Notes: generated by a model from the sequence alone, not told the origin. A stretch of 64,000 bases of DNA from Actinokineospora enzanensis DSM 44649 (GCF_000374445.1 NZ_KB894431.1:1-64000); one strand, 5' to 3'; shown: positions 1-10,152, counted from the stretch's first letter. A program made the numbers and translations.

Positions 1-15
1 AACCCAGCCACCACG

Positions 16-107
16 CGGGATCGCGCCGGTCTCTTCCCACCCGATCCCAGGAGGCCCCCAGGGCCGAGTGGGATCGGGTGGGAAGAGACCGGCTGAAGGC
101 GATCCCG
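16..107. terminator. Very long inverted repeat downstream of the P450 gene
   Basis: Bases 25-49 and 69-93 are perfect reverse complements (25 bp, core GGTCTCTTCCCACCC and its complement) around a 19-nt loop. An outer 9-bp stem (16-24 with 99-107) extends it, with a 5-nt bulge (94-98) on the right side. It lies just after the stop of the leftward P450 gene, so a strong and possibly bidirectional terminator is the simplest reading. The stem is much longer than a usual terminator and there is no clear T run, so a repeat-element remnant is also possible. Confidence 0.7.
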
Positions 108-162
108 CCGCCGAGGCGAAGCCGAGGCCAACAAACACAACACATGCGGGCCCAGCCGGTAA

Positions 163-1443
163 TCACCCCAACCGCACCGGCAAAGCCTCCAGCCCCCGAA
201 TAGTAGAACTATGCGCCCACCGCAACTCCTCAGGCTCAACAGCCAACGAAACCCCAGGGAACCGAGCCAACAGCGCCCGAAGCGCCACTTCCCCTTCCAT
301 TCGAGCCAACGGCGCCCCCACGCAATAATGCACCCCATGCCCAAACGCGATATGCCCAGAAGTATCCCGAGTGACATCAATCCGATCCGGATCCGGAAAC
401 TTCCCCGGATCCCGATTGGCCGCACACAACGGCGCCAACACCAGATCCCCAGCCGGAATAGTCATACCCGCCAGCTCGATCGGCGCGGTGGTATGCCGAA
501 CAGTAGGCACATTAACCGGCCCCTCAAACCGCAAAAACTCCTCAATAGCCCCAGGCATCAACCCGGGATCAGCCACCAACTTGGCCTGCTGATCCGGCTG
601 CTGCATCAAAGCAAGCATCCCACTGGCGATCAAGTTCACCGTAGTCTCATGCCCGGCAAGCAACAACAAAAACGTCATGGAAACCAGCTCCCGGTCATTC
701 AACCGGTCCCCACCCTCATGCGCCTCGATCAACGAGGTCATCAAATCCTCACCAGGCTCCGCCCGCTTCGCCGCGACCAGGCTGGTCATATACTTTCCCA
801 TATTCGCCCGAGCCTCGGCAATAACGGCAGGCGGACTGGCAGACAGAATCGTCGACCCCCAGTCCCGAAATGCCTCACGATCGGCCGACGGAACCCCGAG
901 CAGCTCACAGATCACCGTGATCGGCAACGGAAAGGCATAGTCGGCGATCAGATCGACCGTCCCATCCCCAGCCGCCGCGCGCTCGGCCAACCCATCGAGC
1001 AGACCCGCCGCAATACCTGCGGTCCGCGGCCGCAAGTGAGTGATGCCGCGTGCGGTGAACGCCTTCGTCACCAGCTTGCGCAGCCGGGTGTGCGCGGGCG
1101 GGTCGGAGTTGAGCATGTGCGAGGACAACGCGGCATCGAACCGCACCGGCGGCTTGTCCGGGTCGCGGTGCCGCTCGAACGCTTCGTGCCCGGCGCCCAC
1201 GTCGTTGCTCAACCGCCCGTCGGCGAGCGCGGCGCGGACGTCGGCGTAGTGCGTCACCATCCAGGCGTGCGTGCCCTGCGGCAGGCTCACCCGCTGGATC
1301 CGGCCCGCGTCCCGCAGTGCCGTGTAGGTGGCGTAGGGGTCCTGGAAGAACTGCTCGTCCAGCCGGACCGGACACTGAGATCCGCTCGGACTGTCCACAG
1401 TGGTCGATGTGGCCTGACTGATCACGGCGTCCGGTACGGACAT
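163..1443 (-). CDS. Cytochrome P450 (bacterial class I, CYP105/107-like)
   Basis: A 426-residue haem monooxygenase of the soluble actinobacterial type, which needs separate ferredoxin and reductase partners; none is encoded nearby. The I-helix oxygen-binding motif AGHETT lies near residue 262 and the haem-ligand motif FGHGVHYCVG has its Cys near residue 374. An EEFLRFEGP segment follows the ExxR helix region. An upstream in-frame start would add 37 Arg-rich residues. I prefer the ATG at 1443 because GGGGGAG sits just before it and the protein then has normal family length. Substrate is unknown. The 3' part (about 163-950) uses many A/T-ending codons (GCT, TTG, ATT, CCT), whereas the 5' part is strictly G/C-ending, which suggests a mosaic gene. 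Confidence 0.95.
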   Translation of the reverse strand: MSVPDAVISQATSTTVDSPSGSQCPVRLDEQFFQDPYATYTALRDAGRIQRVSLPQGTHAWMVTHYADVRAALADGRLSNDVGAGHEAFERHRDPDKPPVRFDAALSSHMLNSDPPAHTRLRKLVTKAFTARGITHLRPRTAGIAAGLLDGLAERAAAGDGTVDLIADYAFPLPITVICELLGVPSADREAFRDWGSTILSASPPAVIAEARANMGKYMTSLVAAKRAEPGEDLMTSLIEAHEGGDRLNDRELVSMTFLLLLAGHETTVNLIASGMLALMQQPDQQAKLVADPGLMPGAIEEFLRFEGPVNVPTVRHTTAPIELAGMTIPAGDLVLAPLCAANRDPGKFPDPDRIDVTRDTSGHIAFGHGVHYCVGAPLARMEGEVALRALLARFPGVSLAVEPEELRWAHSSTIRGLEALPVRLG

Positions 1444-2009
1444 GGTCTCCCCCGGGAGGCGTCGAGTGGACCGCGGTCGCGGCGACCGTAACCAGCACCG
1501 CCCGAAACCTCCCAATGAGACCCAGGTCACGAATGACCGCCTACGGTCGACCATGCCTTAGGATCGCCCGTCCCCGACCGCGGCCACGGAAATATGCCGC
1601 CTGACCAGCAGTGGGTTGCCCTGTGTTCGCCGCACCGGCGTGGACATCGTGTGCGGGGAAGCGCCTCGACGCCGTCCTAGGGGGCACGGCGATAGGGGTA
1701 TCCGATTGATCGGTGAGATGTGCTCAACGCCGGGCCTCGGTCAGGCGACACCCGGAATCCGCACCCGCCCGGCTGCCCGGATCTCACCGAACGCGGTGGC
1801 CGGAACCGGCCGGGTGTCGCCCGGCGGCACGGTCCGTGATCGGGTATGTCGAGTCCTGCTCACCAACGACGACCCGGTGGCTCTCGCCCGCGACTTCGAG
1901 TACCTGCGCACGGAATACGAGCCTTGTCGCTGTCGAACCTGAGAGGCTGGTCCGGTATCGGGTGGCCGCGGGTCGATCCCCGCTCCGCGGCCACCGGCCC
2001 CACGTCAGC
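1444..2009. other. Gene-free interval between P450 and dedA
   Basis: About 560 bp lie between the P450 start and the dedA stop. Open frames here (for example 1616-1942 on the plus strand) have no recognisable domain and no good ribosome binding site. The segment nearest 1444 should contain the P450 promoter. No terminator or repeat is obvious. Confidence 0.5.
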
Positions 2010-2654
2010 TCACTCGGAGACCTTCTCCGGCTCCGGCTTCTCCTCGTGCGCGCCCATCCGCTTGCGCACGACCAGGGTCACCACCACACCCACGATGACG
2101 GCCAGGGCCAGGCCCGCCCAGGAGAAGCGGGACAGCCACTTCTCCGCGACGACGCCCAGGTAGTAGACCAGGGCCGTGGTGCCGCCCGCCCAGACGATGC
2201 CGCCGAGGGCGTTGGCGGTGAAGAAGCGGCCGTAGCTCATGTGCAGGGAACCGGCCAGTGGGCCGGACAGGATGCGCAGCAGTGCGATGAACCGGCCGAA
2301 GAACACCGCCCACATGCCGCGTCGGGCGAAGAGGGAGCGGGCCTTCTCGATGTGCGCGGGGCCGAAATGCTTGGGGAACTTGCGCCCGGCCCAGGCGAAC
2401 AGCCGGGGGCCGCCCTTGCGGCCGATCGCGTACCCGATGCTGTCGCCCACGATCGCGCCCACCGTGGCGCACACGCCCACCCAGACGGGGTTGAGCTCGT
2501 GGTGCTGTGAGGCCATCAGGGCGGCGCTGACCAGCACGATCTCCCCGGGCAGCGGGATGCCGAGGCTCTCCACCCCGATGACCAGCCCGACGATCAGGTA
2601 GATCGCCAGCGGGGGGATGGCGTTGAGAATCTCATCGACTGACACAGGGGGCAT
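2010..2654 (-). CDS. DedA-family integral membrane protein
   Basis: A 214-residue polytopic membrane protein of the DedA/SNARE-associated (VTT) family. The family is known for roles in membrane homeostasis and lipid flipping, including undecaprenyl phosphate recycling in other bacteria; the substrate here is not shown. Family signatures are visible: the N-terminal ESLGIPLPGE stretch (residues about 30-38), GDSIGYAIGRKGG near residue 71, and the FFGRFIALLR motif followed by GPLAGSLHMSYGRF in the second half. The C-terminus is a hydrophobic helix ending in a charged tail. The ATG at 2654 is preceded by AGGAAAG. It appears monocistronic. Confidence 0.93.
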   Translation of the reverse strand: MPPVSVDEILNAIPPLAIYLIVGLVIGVESLGIPLPGEIVLVSAALMASQHHELNPVWVGVCATVGAIVGDSIGYAIGRKGGPRLFAWAGRKFPKHFGPAHIEKARSLFARRGMWAVFFGRFIALLRILSGPLAGSLHMSYGRFFTANALGGIVWAGGTTALVYYLGVVAEKWLSRFSWAGLALAVIVGVVVTLVVRKRMGAHEEKPEPEKVSE

Positions 2655-3247
2655 CTTTCCTTGTCGGCGTTCCCGTCCGCAGGTATACCCCGATGTTTCC
2701 GTTTTGCCCTTTTAATCCTGTTGGCCGAGTCGCCACCGAGAACCGACCGGGCACGTCCGAACGCTCCTCGGTGGACATGAAGGCCGCCGGGACGTGCGCG
2801 GCGTCGGGGTCGGGGCGGTGGAGTGGGAATCGCCAGGTGCTCGGCGACCAGCGGCGATCGGACGCGGGGTTGGACACTCTCCGCAACGGAGATGCAACGG
2901 TCTTCTGGCAAAAGCGCGAACGTGTGTCACCCAGAAGAGTGGCATGTAGTGCCGGCGGGCCCGGTTGGGGCTAGAACTGACGACGTGGTTCGAAGGACCC
3001 GGGTGCGGACCACGGAGCCGGAGGTGCGGGCGACGTTGTCGGCCCCGGGACGGGGCTTGGAGCCCACAGGTGCTGATTCCGGGGCGGGTAGACTCCGCGG
3101 CGCGCGGGCGGTCGTGTCGCGGAGTCCCCATCCCCCTTCGAACCACGTGTCGGGGAAACCGGCCGCACGTCGTCGAGTCGAAGTTGGAGAGATGAACCGG
3201 AGCCTGCCGAGCCGAGGTTGTCAGCACAGTCCAGGAAACACCGTCCG
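2655..3247. other. Divergent intergenic region, dedA / MerR regulator
   Basis: About 590 bp between divergently transcribed genes; promoters for both should lie here. Bases around 2690-2720 are locally A/T-rich (TTTTGCCCTTTTAAT), suiting a promoter for dedA. Several open frames cross the region but none has recognisable protein character. I see no clear repeat. Confidence 0.45.
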
Positions 3248-4114
3248 GTGAGCGTCGACGAGGATTCGGAGTTCCGCCCCGGCCACAGTGCCGACCGGCT
3301 GCCCAGGTGGACAGCCGGACAGGTCGCCGGACGACTGGGAATCACCGAGTCGACCCTGCGCTCCTGGCACCGGCGGTACGGGTTGGAGCCCTACACGGCC
3401 CGGCAGGGCGGGCAGCGGCGTTACGGTCCGGACGACGTGGTGCGGCTGGCGCGGATGTGCGAGCTGGTCAACAGCGGCATGCGCCCCGCGGCCGCCGCCG
3501 GTCTGCTCAACGGGGCCGCCCCGCTGCGCAACACCCAGGACGCGGTGATCACCGCCGCCCGCAGGCTGGACACCGCGACCTGTTCGGACCTGCTGATCCA
3601 GTCCGTGCACCGGTGGGGTGTCATGCGGACCTGGGAACGGGTGTGCCGTCCGTCCCTGGTCATGGTCGAGCGGGCCCAGCGCCGCGACCCGGACTGTGTG
3701 GACAACGAGCACGCCCTGTCCTGGTCGATGACCGTCGCGTTGCACCGGGTACACCGGCCGTTGCGCGAGGCCTCGATCCTGCTCGCCTGCGCGCCGGGGG
3801 AGCAGCACTCGCTCCCCGTCGACGCGCTGGCGGCGGCGCTGGCCGAGCGCGACATCGCCGCCCGGGTGCTGGGCGCGGCCATGCCAACGCCCGCGCTGGT
3901 GCGGGCGGTCACCACGACCACCCCCGAGTCGGTGCTGCTGTGGTCGCACCGGACCGAACCGGCCCACCACGACGCCGCGACCACCATCGCCGGACTGGGC
4001 CCGCGGCTGATCGTCGCGGGGCCGGGCTGGCGGAGCACGCCCGTCCACTGGGAACAGCCGAAGTCACTGTCCACCGCGGTCGCGATGCTGAGCGAACCCC
4101 GATCCGACGACTGA
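3248..4114 (+). CDS. MerR-family regulator with CarH/LitR-like C-terminal domains
   Basis: A 288-residue DNA-binding regulator. A MerR winged helix-turn-helix occupies residues about 20-85 (WTAGQVAGRLGITESTL, RRYGPDDVVRLARM). The helical and Rossmann-like regions after it resemble B12-binding light sensors of the CarH/LitR group: an EH pair near residue 153 and PGEQH near 184-188. CarH has Trp ten residues before the EH pair; here that position is Gln, so cobalamin binding is uncertain. The GTG at 3248 is chosen over a TTG at 3218 because AGGAAA lies at a suitable distance before the GTG. No carotenoid or photolyase genes are adjacent, so its target is unknown. Confidence 0.82.
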   Translation: MSVDEDSEFRPGHSADRLPRWTAGQVAGRLGITESTLRSWHRRYGLEPYTARQGGQRRYGPDDVVRLARMCELVNSGMRPAAAAGLLNGAAPLRNTQDAVITAARRLDTATCSDLLIQSVHRWGVMRTWERVCRPSLVMVERAQRRDPDCVDNEHALSWSMTVALHRVHRPLREASILLACAPGEQHSLPVDALAAALAERDIAARVLGAAMPTPALVRAVTTTTPESVLLWSHRTEPAHHDAATTIAGLGPRLIVAGPGWRSTPVHWEQPKSLSTAVAMLSEPRSDD

Positions 4115-4116
4115 GG

Positions 4117-4128
4117 CGCGGGCCCGCG
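4117..4128. terminator. Short GC palindrome between convergent genes
   Basis: CGCGGGCCCGCG is a perfect 12-bp palindrome in the 14-bp gap between the MerR gene and the convergent membrane-protein gene. It may act as a weak bidirectional terminator. It is short and GC-rich, so chance is possible. Confidence 0.35.
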
Positions 4129-4464
4129 TCAGCGGCGGCGACCGAGCACGATCACCGCCGCGGCGCAGGCCAACGCCCCACCCAGACACGTGAACAACAA
4201 CGGATTGAGCCACCAGGGCATCTGCGCGTACGTGGTGCCGTCGGCGTACACGCACGTGGCCTGAGGTGGCAGCAGGCTCCACCGCAGTTCCTTGAACCCG
4301 GGATCGGCGAGGCCGGTCGACTGCTTCAGGCACTCCTCGTCGATCTCGCTCAACGTCACGATGATGAACCTCACCACGTACGACAGCATCCCGATCGACA
4401 ACAGCACGTATCCGGCCACCCCGAGCAGGATCTCTGTCACCCGCAGCCGGGAACGTTCCACCAT
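4129..4464 (-). CDS. Small two-helix membrane protein, unknown function
   Basis: A 111-residue protein with two hydrophobic helices (residues about 10-36 and 84-107) separated by a loop of about 45 residues. The loop holds two Cys (EECLKQS and ATCVYAD), possibly a disulfide outside the membrane. It ends in a basic LGRRR tail. A longer frame begins at 4620, but its first 52 residues are low-complexity and Arg-rich. The ATG at 4464 has a good AAGGTGAGG site, so I use it. I do not recognise the family. Confidence 0.7.
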   Translation of the reverse strand: MVERSRLRVTEILLGVAGYVLLSIGMLSYVVRFIIVTLSEIDEECLKQSTGLADPGFKELRWSLLPPQATCVYADGTTYAQMPWWLNPLLFTCLGGALACAAAVIVLGRRR

Positions 4465-4656
4465 CCGAGCCTCACCTTCCCCCGTGCGGCCCAGCGAGTC
4501 CGGAACGCCGGTCCTGCACCGGCGACGGGATTCGGCGTGGGCGGCGTGATGATCCTGTCGAACCCAGGAGTCTCCATGCGCAAGCGCGTACCGCAGGCGG
4601 ACGCGGTCCGGGGCCGCCACCGAAGGCCTTGGTGGCAGCCCCGGCCCGGCTGGACC

Positions 4657-7600
4657 TCAGTCGAACGCCCGCGCTATCAACGCCTTCTGCTCCACCTCGT
4701 GCACCTTGGACGAGCCCGCCGAGGGGGCCGCCATCGGACGCCGGGCCACGACCTCCAGCCGGGCGAGGACCTCCGGGAACTTCCGGGGCAGGTTGAGGCC
4801 GAAGAACGGCCACGCACCCTGGTTCTCCGGTTCCTCCTGCACCCACGCGATCCGATCGGCCCGGTTGTACCGCGCCAGGGCCGCGAGCAGTTTCCGCTTC
4901 GGCAGCGGGTAATACTGTTCGATCCGCACTATCGCCACATCGTCGATCCCCCGGGCGGCGCGCTCGGCGACCAGCTCCCAGTACAGCTTGCCCGAGGTCA
5001 ACAGCACCTTACGAATCCGATCGGGCGTGGCAGTCGTGTCGTCGATGACCGACAGGAAGCGGGTTCGGTCGGTGAAGTCCGCCACCGGCGACGTCGCCGC
5101 CTTGTTCCGCAGCATCGACTTGGGCGTGAACACGACCAACGGCCGCTGGATCCCGTCCAGGGCGTGCCGCCGCAGCAGGTGGAAGTGGTTCGCCGGGGTC
5201 GACGGGACCGCGACGGTCATCGAACCCTCCGCGCACAGCTGCAGAAAGCGCTCGATGCGGCCCGACGTGTGGTCCGGGCCCTGGCCCTCGTGGCCGTGCG
5301 GGAGCAGCAGCACGACGTCGGAGCGCTGCCCCCATTTGGCCTCACCCGAGGAGATGTACTCGTCGATGACGGTCTGCGCGCCGTTCACGAAGTCGCCGAA
5401 CTGCGCCTCCCACAGCACCAGCGACTCGGGGTTGGCCACCGAGTAGCCGTACTCGAAGCCGACCGCCGCGTACTCCGACAGCGCCGAGTCGTAGATCATC
5501 ACGCGGCCCTGGCCGTCCGCCAGGTTCTGCAGCGGGGCGTACTCCTGGCCGTTCGCCCGGTCGATCAGCACGGCGTGCCGCTGGGTGAAGGTGCCGCGCC
5601 GGGAGTCCTGACCGGACAGTCGCACCAGGCGCCCCTCCATGGCCAGCGACCCGAAGGCCAGCAGCTCGCCGAAAGCCCAGTCTATCTCGCCCTCGCGCGA
5701 CATCCGGTGCCGCCGTTGCATGACCGGCAGCACCCGGGGATGCGGGGTGAAGCCCTCGGGGACGTCCACGAACGCGTCGCCGATGCGCTCCACGACCTCG
5801 CGCGGCACGCCGGTGGCCAGTTTGGTCGGGACCTGCTGCTCTTCCTCGACCGACGGGCTCGGCGAGATCGGGTGCTGCTCCAGCTCGCGGACCTCGTTGA
5901 ACACGTGCTCCAGCCTGCTGGAGAAGTCGCGCAGCGCGGCCTCGGCCTCGTCCTCGGACAGGTCACCGCGGTCGATCAGCGACTCGGTGTAGGTCTTGCG
6001 GACCGACCGCTTCGCGTCGATGACGTCGTACATCGCGGGCTGGGTCATGGACGGGTCGTCGCCCTCGTTGTGGCCGCGGCGGCGGTAGCAGACCAGGTCG
6101 ATCACGACGTCCTTGTCGAACGCCTGGCGGTAGTCCACGGCCAGCTCGGCCACCCAGTGCGCGGCCTCCGGGTCGTCGCCGTTGAGGTGGAAGACGGGTG
6201 CGCCGATCATCTTCGCCACGTCGGTGGCGTACTGGCCGGAGCGCGAGTGCTCGGGCGCGGTGGTGAAGCCGACCTGGTTGTTGACCACGACGTGCACGGT
6301 GCCGCCGGTCCGATAACCGCGCAGCAGCGCCAGGTTCAGCGTCTCCGCCACGACGCCCTGGCCCGCGAACGCCGCGTCGCCGTGCAGCAGGACCGGCAGC
6401 ACGGTGAAGCCGCCGGTGTCGCTGTCGCCCTTGTCGAGCAGGTCCTGCTTGGCCCGGACGATGCCCTCCAGCACCGGGTCCACGGTCTCCAGGTGCGACG
6501 GGTTCGCGGTCAGCGAGACCCGCGTCTCGCCGTCGCCGAACATGCGGAAGTACTTGCCCTCGGCGCCGAGGTGGTACTTCACGTCGCCGGAGCCGTGCGC
6601 CTGGCCCGGGTCCAGGTTGCCCTCGAACTCGCGGAAGATCTGGGAGATCGGCTTGCCGACGATGTTGGCCAGCACGTTCAGCCGACCGCGGTGCGGCATG
6701 CCGATGACGACCTCGTCCAGTTCGTACGCCGCCGCCTTGTCCAGCACGGTGTCCAGTAGCGGCACCAGGGTCTCGGCGCCCTCCAACGAGAACCGGCGCT
6801 GGCCGACGTACTTGGTCTGCAGGAACGTCTCGAACGCCTCCGCGGCGTTCAGCTTGGACAGGATGTACTTCTGCACCGCCGGGTCGGGCTTGGCGTGCGG
6901 GACCTCCACGCGCTCCTGGATCCAGCGGCGTTCCTGCGGGTCGAGGATGTGGGTGTACTCGACGCCGACGGTGCGGCAGTAGGCGTCGCGCAGCACGCCG
7001 AGGATCTCGCGCAGCTTCATCCGCTCGCGGCTGGAGAACCCGCCGACGGCGAACTCGCGGTCGAGGTCCCAGAGCGTCAGGCCGTGGCTGAGGACGTCGA
7101 GGTCGGCGTGGCCGCGCTGGCGGTGGTCGAGCGGGTCGGTGTCGGCCATCAGGTGTCCGCGCATCCGGAAGGCCTCGATCAGCTCCATCACCCTGGCGGT
7201 CTTGTCGACCGGGCCATCGGGGATGTCGGCGACCCAGCGGATCGGCTGGTAGGGCAGCCGCAGGCTGGCGAAGACGTCGTCGTAGAAGCCGTCCCCGCCG
7301 AGTAGCAGCTCATGGATGCGCTTGAGGTACTCGCCCGACTCGGCGCCCTGGACGATCCGGTGGTCGTAGGTCGAGGTGAGCGTCATGATCCTGGAGACGG
7401 CCAGGTCGGCCAGCGTCTTCTCGCTGGTGCCCTCGAAGTGCGCCGGGTACTGCATGGCGCCGACGCCGATGATCGCGCCCTGGCCTGCGGAGAGCCGGGG
7501 GACCGAGTGGTTGGTGCCGATGCCGCCGGGGTTGGTCAGCGAGATCGTGGTGCCCGCGAAGTCGTCCGCGGTGAGCGTGCCCGTCCTGGCCCGGCCGATG

Positions 7601-8235
7601 ATCTCCTCGTAGGCCTGCCAGAACCGCAGGAAGCTCAGGTCCTCGACGGCCTTGATGGAGGCGACGACCAGGGTGCGGGCGCCGTCGCGGCCCTTGAGGT
7701 CGATCGCGAGACCCAGGTTGACGTGCTCCGGGGTGACCGCGAACGGCTTCCCGTCGACCAGCCGGTAGTGCCGGTTCAGGTTCGGGAAGTCCTTCAGCGC
7801 GCGCACCATGGCGTAGCCGATGAGGTGCGTGAAGGAGATCTTGCCCGCGCGGGTGCGCTTGAGATGGTTGTTGATGACGATACGGTTGTCGGCCATCAGC
7901 TTGGCCGGGACCGCGCGCACGCTGGTGGCGGTCGGCACCGACAACGAGGCGTCCATGTTCTTCGCGATCGCGGCGGCGGCACCGCGTAACTGCTTGGACT
8001 CGGCGGCGTTCTCGATCCTGGTCGGGGCCGGGGCCGGGGCCGGGGCCGGGGCCGGGGTCGAGCCGTTCCGGGTCGGTGGGGAGCCGTTTCCGCTTGGCCT
8101 GTCCGGCCGGTATTCGGCGAAGAACTCGTGCCAGGCGGCGTTCACCGACTTGGGATCTGCCAGGTACTGCTCGTACATCTCCTCGACGAGCCACTCATTG
8201 ACACCGAACTGCGCTGCGGGATTGCTGCTGGCCAC
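4657..8235 (-). CDS. kgd: Multifunctional 2-oxoglutarate decarboxylase/dehydrogenase (E2-E1 fusion)
   Basis: A 1192-residue TPP enzyme of the TCA cycle, the actinobacterial fusion (Kgd/OdhA) that joins an E2o succinyltransferase domain to the E1o decarboxylase. The N-terminal 40 residues match the E1o peptide ([17 protein letters not shown]), followed by an Ala-Pro linker around residues 60-72. The acyltransferase domain spans about 95-330, with the DHRIVQG active-site motif near residue 293. The E1 part shows [13 protein letters not shown] near 511 and the TPP-domain segment [16 protein letters not shown] near 618. There is no lipoyl domain, as expected for this fusion. The GTG start is preceded by GAGGCGAA. 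It is transcribed alone and is a core metabolic anchor in an otherwise accessory region. Confidence 0.97.
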   Translation of the reverse strand: MASSNPAAQFGVNEWLVEEMYEQYLADPKSVNAAWHEFFAEYRPDRPSGNGSPPTRNGSTPAPAPAPAPAPTRIENAAESKQLRGAAAAIAKNMDASLSVPTATSVRAVPAKLMADNRIVINNHLKRTRAGKISFTHLIGYAMVRALKDFPNLNRHYRLVDGKPFAVTPEHVNLGLAIDLKGRDGARTLVVASIKAVEDLSFLRFWQAYEEIIGRARTGTLTADDFAGTTISLTNPGGIGTNHSVPRLSAGQGAIIGVGAMQYPAHFEGTSEKTLADLAVSRIMTLTSTYDHRIVQGAESGEYLKRIHELLLGGDGFYDDVFASLRLPYQPIRWVADIPDGPVDKTARVMELIEAFRMRGHLMADTDPLDHRQRGHADLDVLSHGLTLWDLDREFAVGGFSSRERMKLREILGVLRDAYCRTVGVEYTHILDPQERRWIQERVEVPHAKPDPAVQKYILSKLNAAEAFETFLQTKYVGQRRFSLEGAETLVPLLDTVLDKAAAYELDEVVIGMPHRGRLNVLANIVGKPISQIFREFEGNLDPGQAHGSGDVKYHLGAEGKYFRMFGDGETRVSLTANPSHLETVDPVLEGIVRAKQDLLDKGDSDTGGFTVLPVLLHGDAAFAGQGVVAETLNLALLRGYRTGGTVHVVVNNQVGFTTAPEHSRSGQYATDVAKMIGAPVFHLNGDDPEAAHWVAELAVDYRQAFDKDVVIDLVCYRRRGHNEGDDPSMTQPAMYDVIDAKRSVRKTYTESLIDRGDLSEDEAEAALRDFSSRLEHVFNEVRELEQHPISPSPSVEEEQQVPTKLATGVPREVVERIGDAFVDVPEGFTPHPRVLPVMQRRHRMSREGEIDWAFGELLAFGSLAMEGRLVRLSGQDSRRGTFTQRHAVLIDRANGQEYAPLQNLADGQGRVMIYDSALSEYAAVGFEYGYSVANPESLVLWEAQFGDFVNGAQTVIDEYISSGEAKWGQRSDVVLLLPHGHEGQGPDHTSGRIERFLQLCAEGSMTVAVPSTPANHFHLLRRHALDGIQRPLVVFTPKSMLRNKAATSPVADFTDRTRFLSVIDDTTATPDRIRKVLLTSGKLYWELVAERAARGIDDVAIVRIEQYYPLPKRKLLAALARYNRADRIAWVQEEPENQGAWPFFGLNLPRKFPEVLARLEVVARRPMAAPSAGSSKVHEVEQKALIARAFD

Positions 8236-8349
8236 GGCTGGCGTTCGCCTCTATCCATCCTCGATCCGACACCATGCGCTTGCTCGTCGCCAGGCTAGCC
8301 CTGCCGCAGTGTGCGAGGGCGGACAACCCGCGAGGTCGTACGCGGTGTG

Positions 8350-9636
8350 TTACTCGGTGGCCGATGTCCGGTTCGCGGCGGCGGCGGCCGCTGCCAAGGC
8401 GATCGCGAACAACACATAGGAAGCGAGCAGCCCACTGGAGCCGTCGGAGCTGAGGGTGCCGCCGATCGCGCGTCCCAGGAGTTGGCCGGTGCACTCGGCC
8501 GTGATGACCGCGGTGGCCAGTTCCGCCGCGGTGAAACCGCTCGTGCCCGCGGTCGTCGCCCTGATGTACAGCCCCGGATACGCCAGCCCGACACCGATCC
8601 CGCCCACCGCCCAGGCGGTGGCCACTACTGCGAATGGCCCAGCGAAGGCCAGTTCGGTTGCCAGTGCAGCGGTTCCGAGCGCGGCAATGCCGAGTCCGAT
8701 GGTGGGGAAGCATTGTGGTCTGGTGAACCGGGTGGTCAGGAGACTGGTGACACCCCAGGCCAGCGGGGCGGCGCCGAGGACGATGGCCGCCTGTCCGAGG
8801 CTGACGTGCAGGCCGGTGGTCAACAGCACGGTGATCAGGCTGTCCGCGCCGAAGTAGCCGACCGCGAACAACACCATCGCGCCGAGCGCGGCGGGAGTCC
8901 CCGGCCTGAGGCGCGCGGTTCCCGCGGGCAGGATCGTCACCATTCCGACTGTGGCGACTGCGGCGCCGATGATCGCGAGCGGCCACCAACCCGTGCTCAA
9001 CACGACGCCTGCTGCGCCCAAGGGGATCAGCAATGTCCGCGCCACCGGACGTTGTGCTGCCTGGTCGGGTTTATCGTCACGGACCGCGCGCACCACGAGT
9101 AACCGTCCGAAGAGGACGAACGGGATCGGGACGAGCAGGGTCCAGCGCCAGCCCACGAGGTGTTCGAGGCCCAGGGTGGCGGCGGGGCCGACCAACGCGG
9201 GCGCGATCCACATCGCCGAGGACGCGGCGACCACGCGGACGCGCAGCCGTTCGTCGAGATGCCGGATCGCGGTGCTGATACCGAACACGGCCAGCAAGCC
9301 GCCTGCGAGCCCGTTGGCGAACTGTCCCACCGCGAAAACCCACGCCGTCCGGGCGGTGGCGGCCAGGATGAGACCGCCGACGTAGGCAGGCATGCCGACA
9401 GCCAGTGTGCTTCGCGTACCCAGGCGGCCGAGAACCCGGCTCGACAGCGGCAATGCGACGAACAACCCCAGTGTCGAACCGGCGATCAGCAGCGCGAGCC
9501 GGTCGGTTGCGTCCAGGTCGGTGGCGACAATGGGCAGCAGGGTGGAGGCGACGAAACCGGTGACGGCGGCGGCGAACTCAAGCGCCACGATTCCCGCCGC
9601 GAGGAGGACGGTGCTCGTGGTGCGGGTTTCGCTCAT
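8350..9636 (-). CDS. MFS transporter (12-helix drug-efflux type)
   Basis: A 428-residue major facilitator with about 12 hydrophobic segments. A conserved acidic residue sits in helix 1 (ALEFAAAVTGF) and the cytoplasmic loop motif GRLGTRSTL lies between helices 2 and 3. Most likely an exporter of the DHA1 type; substrate unknown. A longer frame extends to 9879, but the ATG at 9636 overlaps the stop of the upstream VOC gene (ATGA) and begins the recognisable protein. It is the last gene of a three-gene operon with a ribbon-helix-helix protein and a VOC protein, which suggests a small-molecule defence or resistance unit. Confidence 0.9.
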   Translation of the reverse strand: MSETRTTSTVLLAAGIVALEFAAAVTGFVASTLLPIVATDLDATDRLALLIAGSTLGLFVALPLSSRVLGRLGTRSTLAVGMPAYVGGLILAATARTAWVFAVGQFANGLAGGLLAVFGISTAIRHLDERLRVRVVAASSAMWIAPALVGPAATLGLEHLVGWRWTLLVPIPFVLFGRLLVVRAVRDDKPDQAAQRPVARTLLIPLGAAGVVLSTGWWPLAIIGAAVATVGMVTILPAGTARLRPGTPAALGAMVLFAVGYFGADSLITVLLTTGLHVSLGQAAIVLGAAPLAWGVTSLLTTRFTRPQCFPTIGLGIAALGTAALATELAFAGPFAVVATAWAVGGIGVGLAYPGLYIRATTAGTSGFTAAELATAVITAECTGQLLGRAIGGTLSSDGSSGLLASYVLFAIALAAAAAAANRTSATE

Positions 9637-9980
9637 GTGTAGAGCTCTCGGTCGTACCGGTTTATCTGCACCCACACGCCATCCGGGTCCTGGACCCGCA
9701 GGTAGTGCCCGAACCTCTCGTCCATGATCTCCGACGGCTCGAACCCGGCCACCCGCAGCCGCTCGACGACGTTTTCCAGGGGTTCGTCGGCCTCGAAAGC
9801 CAGCTCGCACCGCCCCACGTCCTCGGCGGGCCCGCGATGGATGGCGAGCATGCCACTGTCGGCGGGCATCTCGACCCACCCGCCAGGCCGCGACGCGGGC
9901 CCGACCCGCAGGCCGACCGCCTGGTAGAACCGCGTCGACGCGGCGACATCCGAGCTGTAGCGAATCGGCATCACGCGCAT
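9633..9980 (-). CDS. VOC-superfamily (glyoxalase/bleomycin-resistance-like) protein
   Basis: A 115-residue single-module vicinal-oxygen-chelate protein. It starts [20 protein letters not shown], shows the central GWVEMPADSGMLAIHRG strand region, and ends with the family's terminal motif VQDPDGVWVQINRYD. The Glu/His metal ligands are not all obvious, so it could be a binding protein (as in antibiotic sequestration) rather than an enzyme. The ATG at 9980 overlaps the stop of the upstream regulator gene (TGATG), and its own stop overlaps the transporter start. Co-transcription with an efflux pump supports a resistance or detoxification role. Confidence 0.85.
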   Translation of the reverse strand: MRVMPIRYSSDVAASTRFYQAVGLRVGPASRPGGWVEMPADSGMLAIHRGPAEDVGRCELAFEADEPLENVVERLRVAGFEPSEIMDERFGHYLRVQDPDGVWVQINRYDRELYT

Positions 9981-10147
9981 CACGGTCGCTCCTTGTCGGT
10001 GACGTGCCCCTGCCGCAGGAAACTCTCCAGCGCCCGCTCGACGAACGCCGACAACGACTCGTCCGCGTCGACGGACGCGTGCTTCACCCGCCGGATGAGG
10101 TCTCCCGGCAGATAGACGCTGAACTGCCGCTTGTCGGCTTGAGGCAT
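9980..10147 (-). CDS. Ribbon-helix-helix (CopG/MetJ-type) small regulator
   Basis: A 55-residue protein translated by hand: [20 protein letters not shown] followed by an amphipathic two-helix segment containing [16 protein letters not shown]. The pattern of an N-terminal beta strand (RQFSVYLP) then two helices is the classic ribbon-helix-helix fold, either an antitoxin-like protein or an autorepressor. The stop overlaps the VOC start (TGATG), so all three genes of this operon are translationally linked. A 12-bp perfect palindrome (10153-10164) lies six bases upstream of the start codon and is the probable operator. Confidence 0.8.
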   Translation of the reverse strand: MPQADKRQFSVYLPGDLIRRVKHASVDADESLSAFVERALESFLRQGHVTDKERP

Positions 10148-10152
10148 GCCCG

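Noticed and set aside
1616-1942. Small plus-strand frame between P450 and dedA (ends LLTNDDPVALARDFEYL)
   Set aside because: The LLTNDD string recalls SurE but nothing else of that family follows, and there is no ribosome site.
3307-6759. Plus-strand open frame of 1150 codons
   Set aside because: It starts inside the MerR gene in another frame and runs antisense to kgd. Composition is Arg/Gly/His-rich without domains, the usual shadow of high-GC coding DNA.
8034-8060. GGGGCC-like tandem repeat
   Set aside because: It is the codon-level repeat of the Ala-Pro linker in Kgd, common in this protein family and not an independent element.
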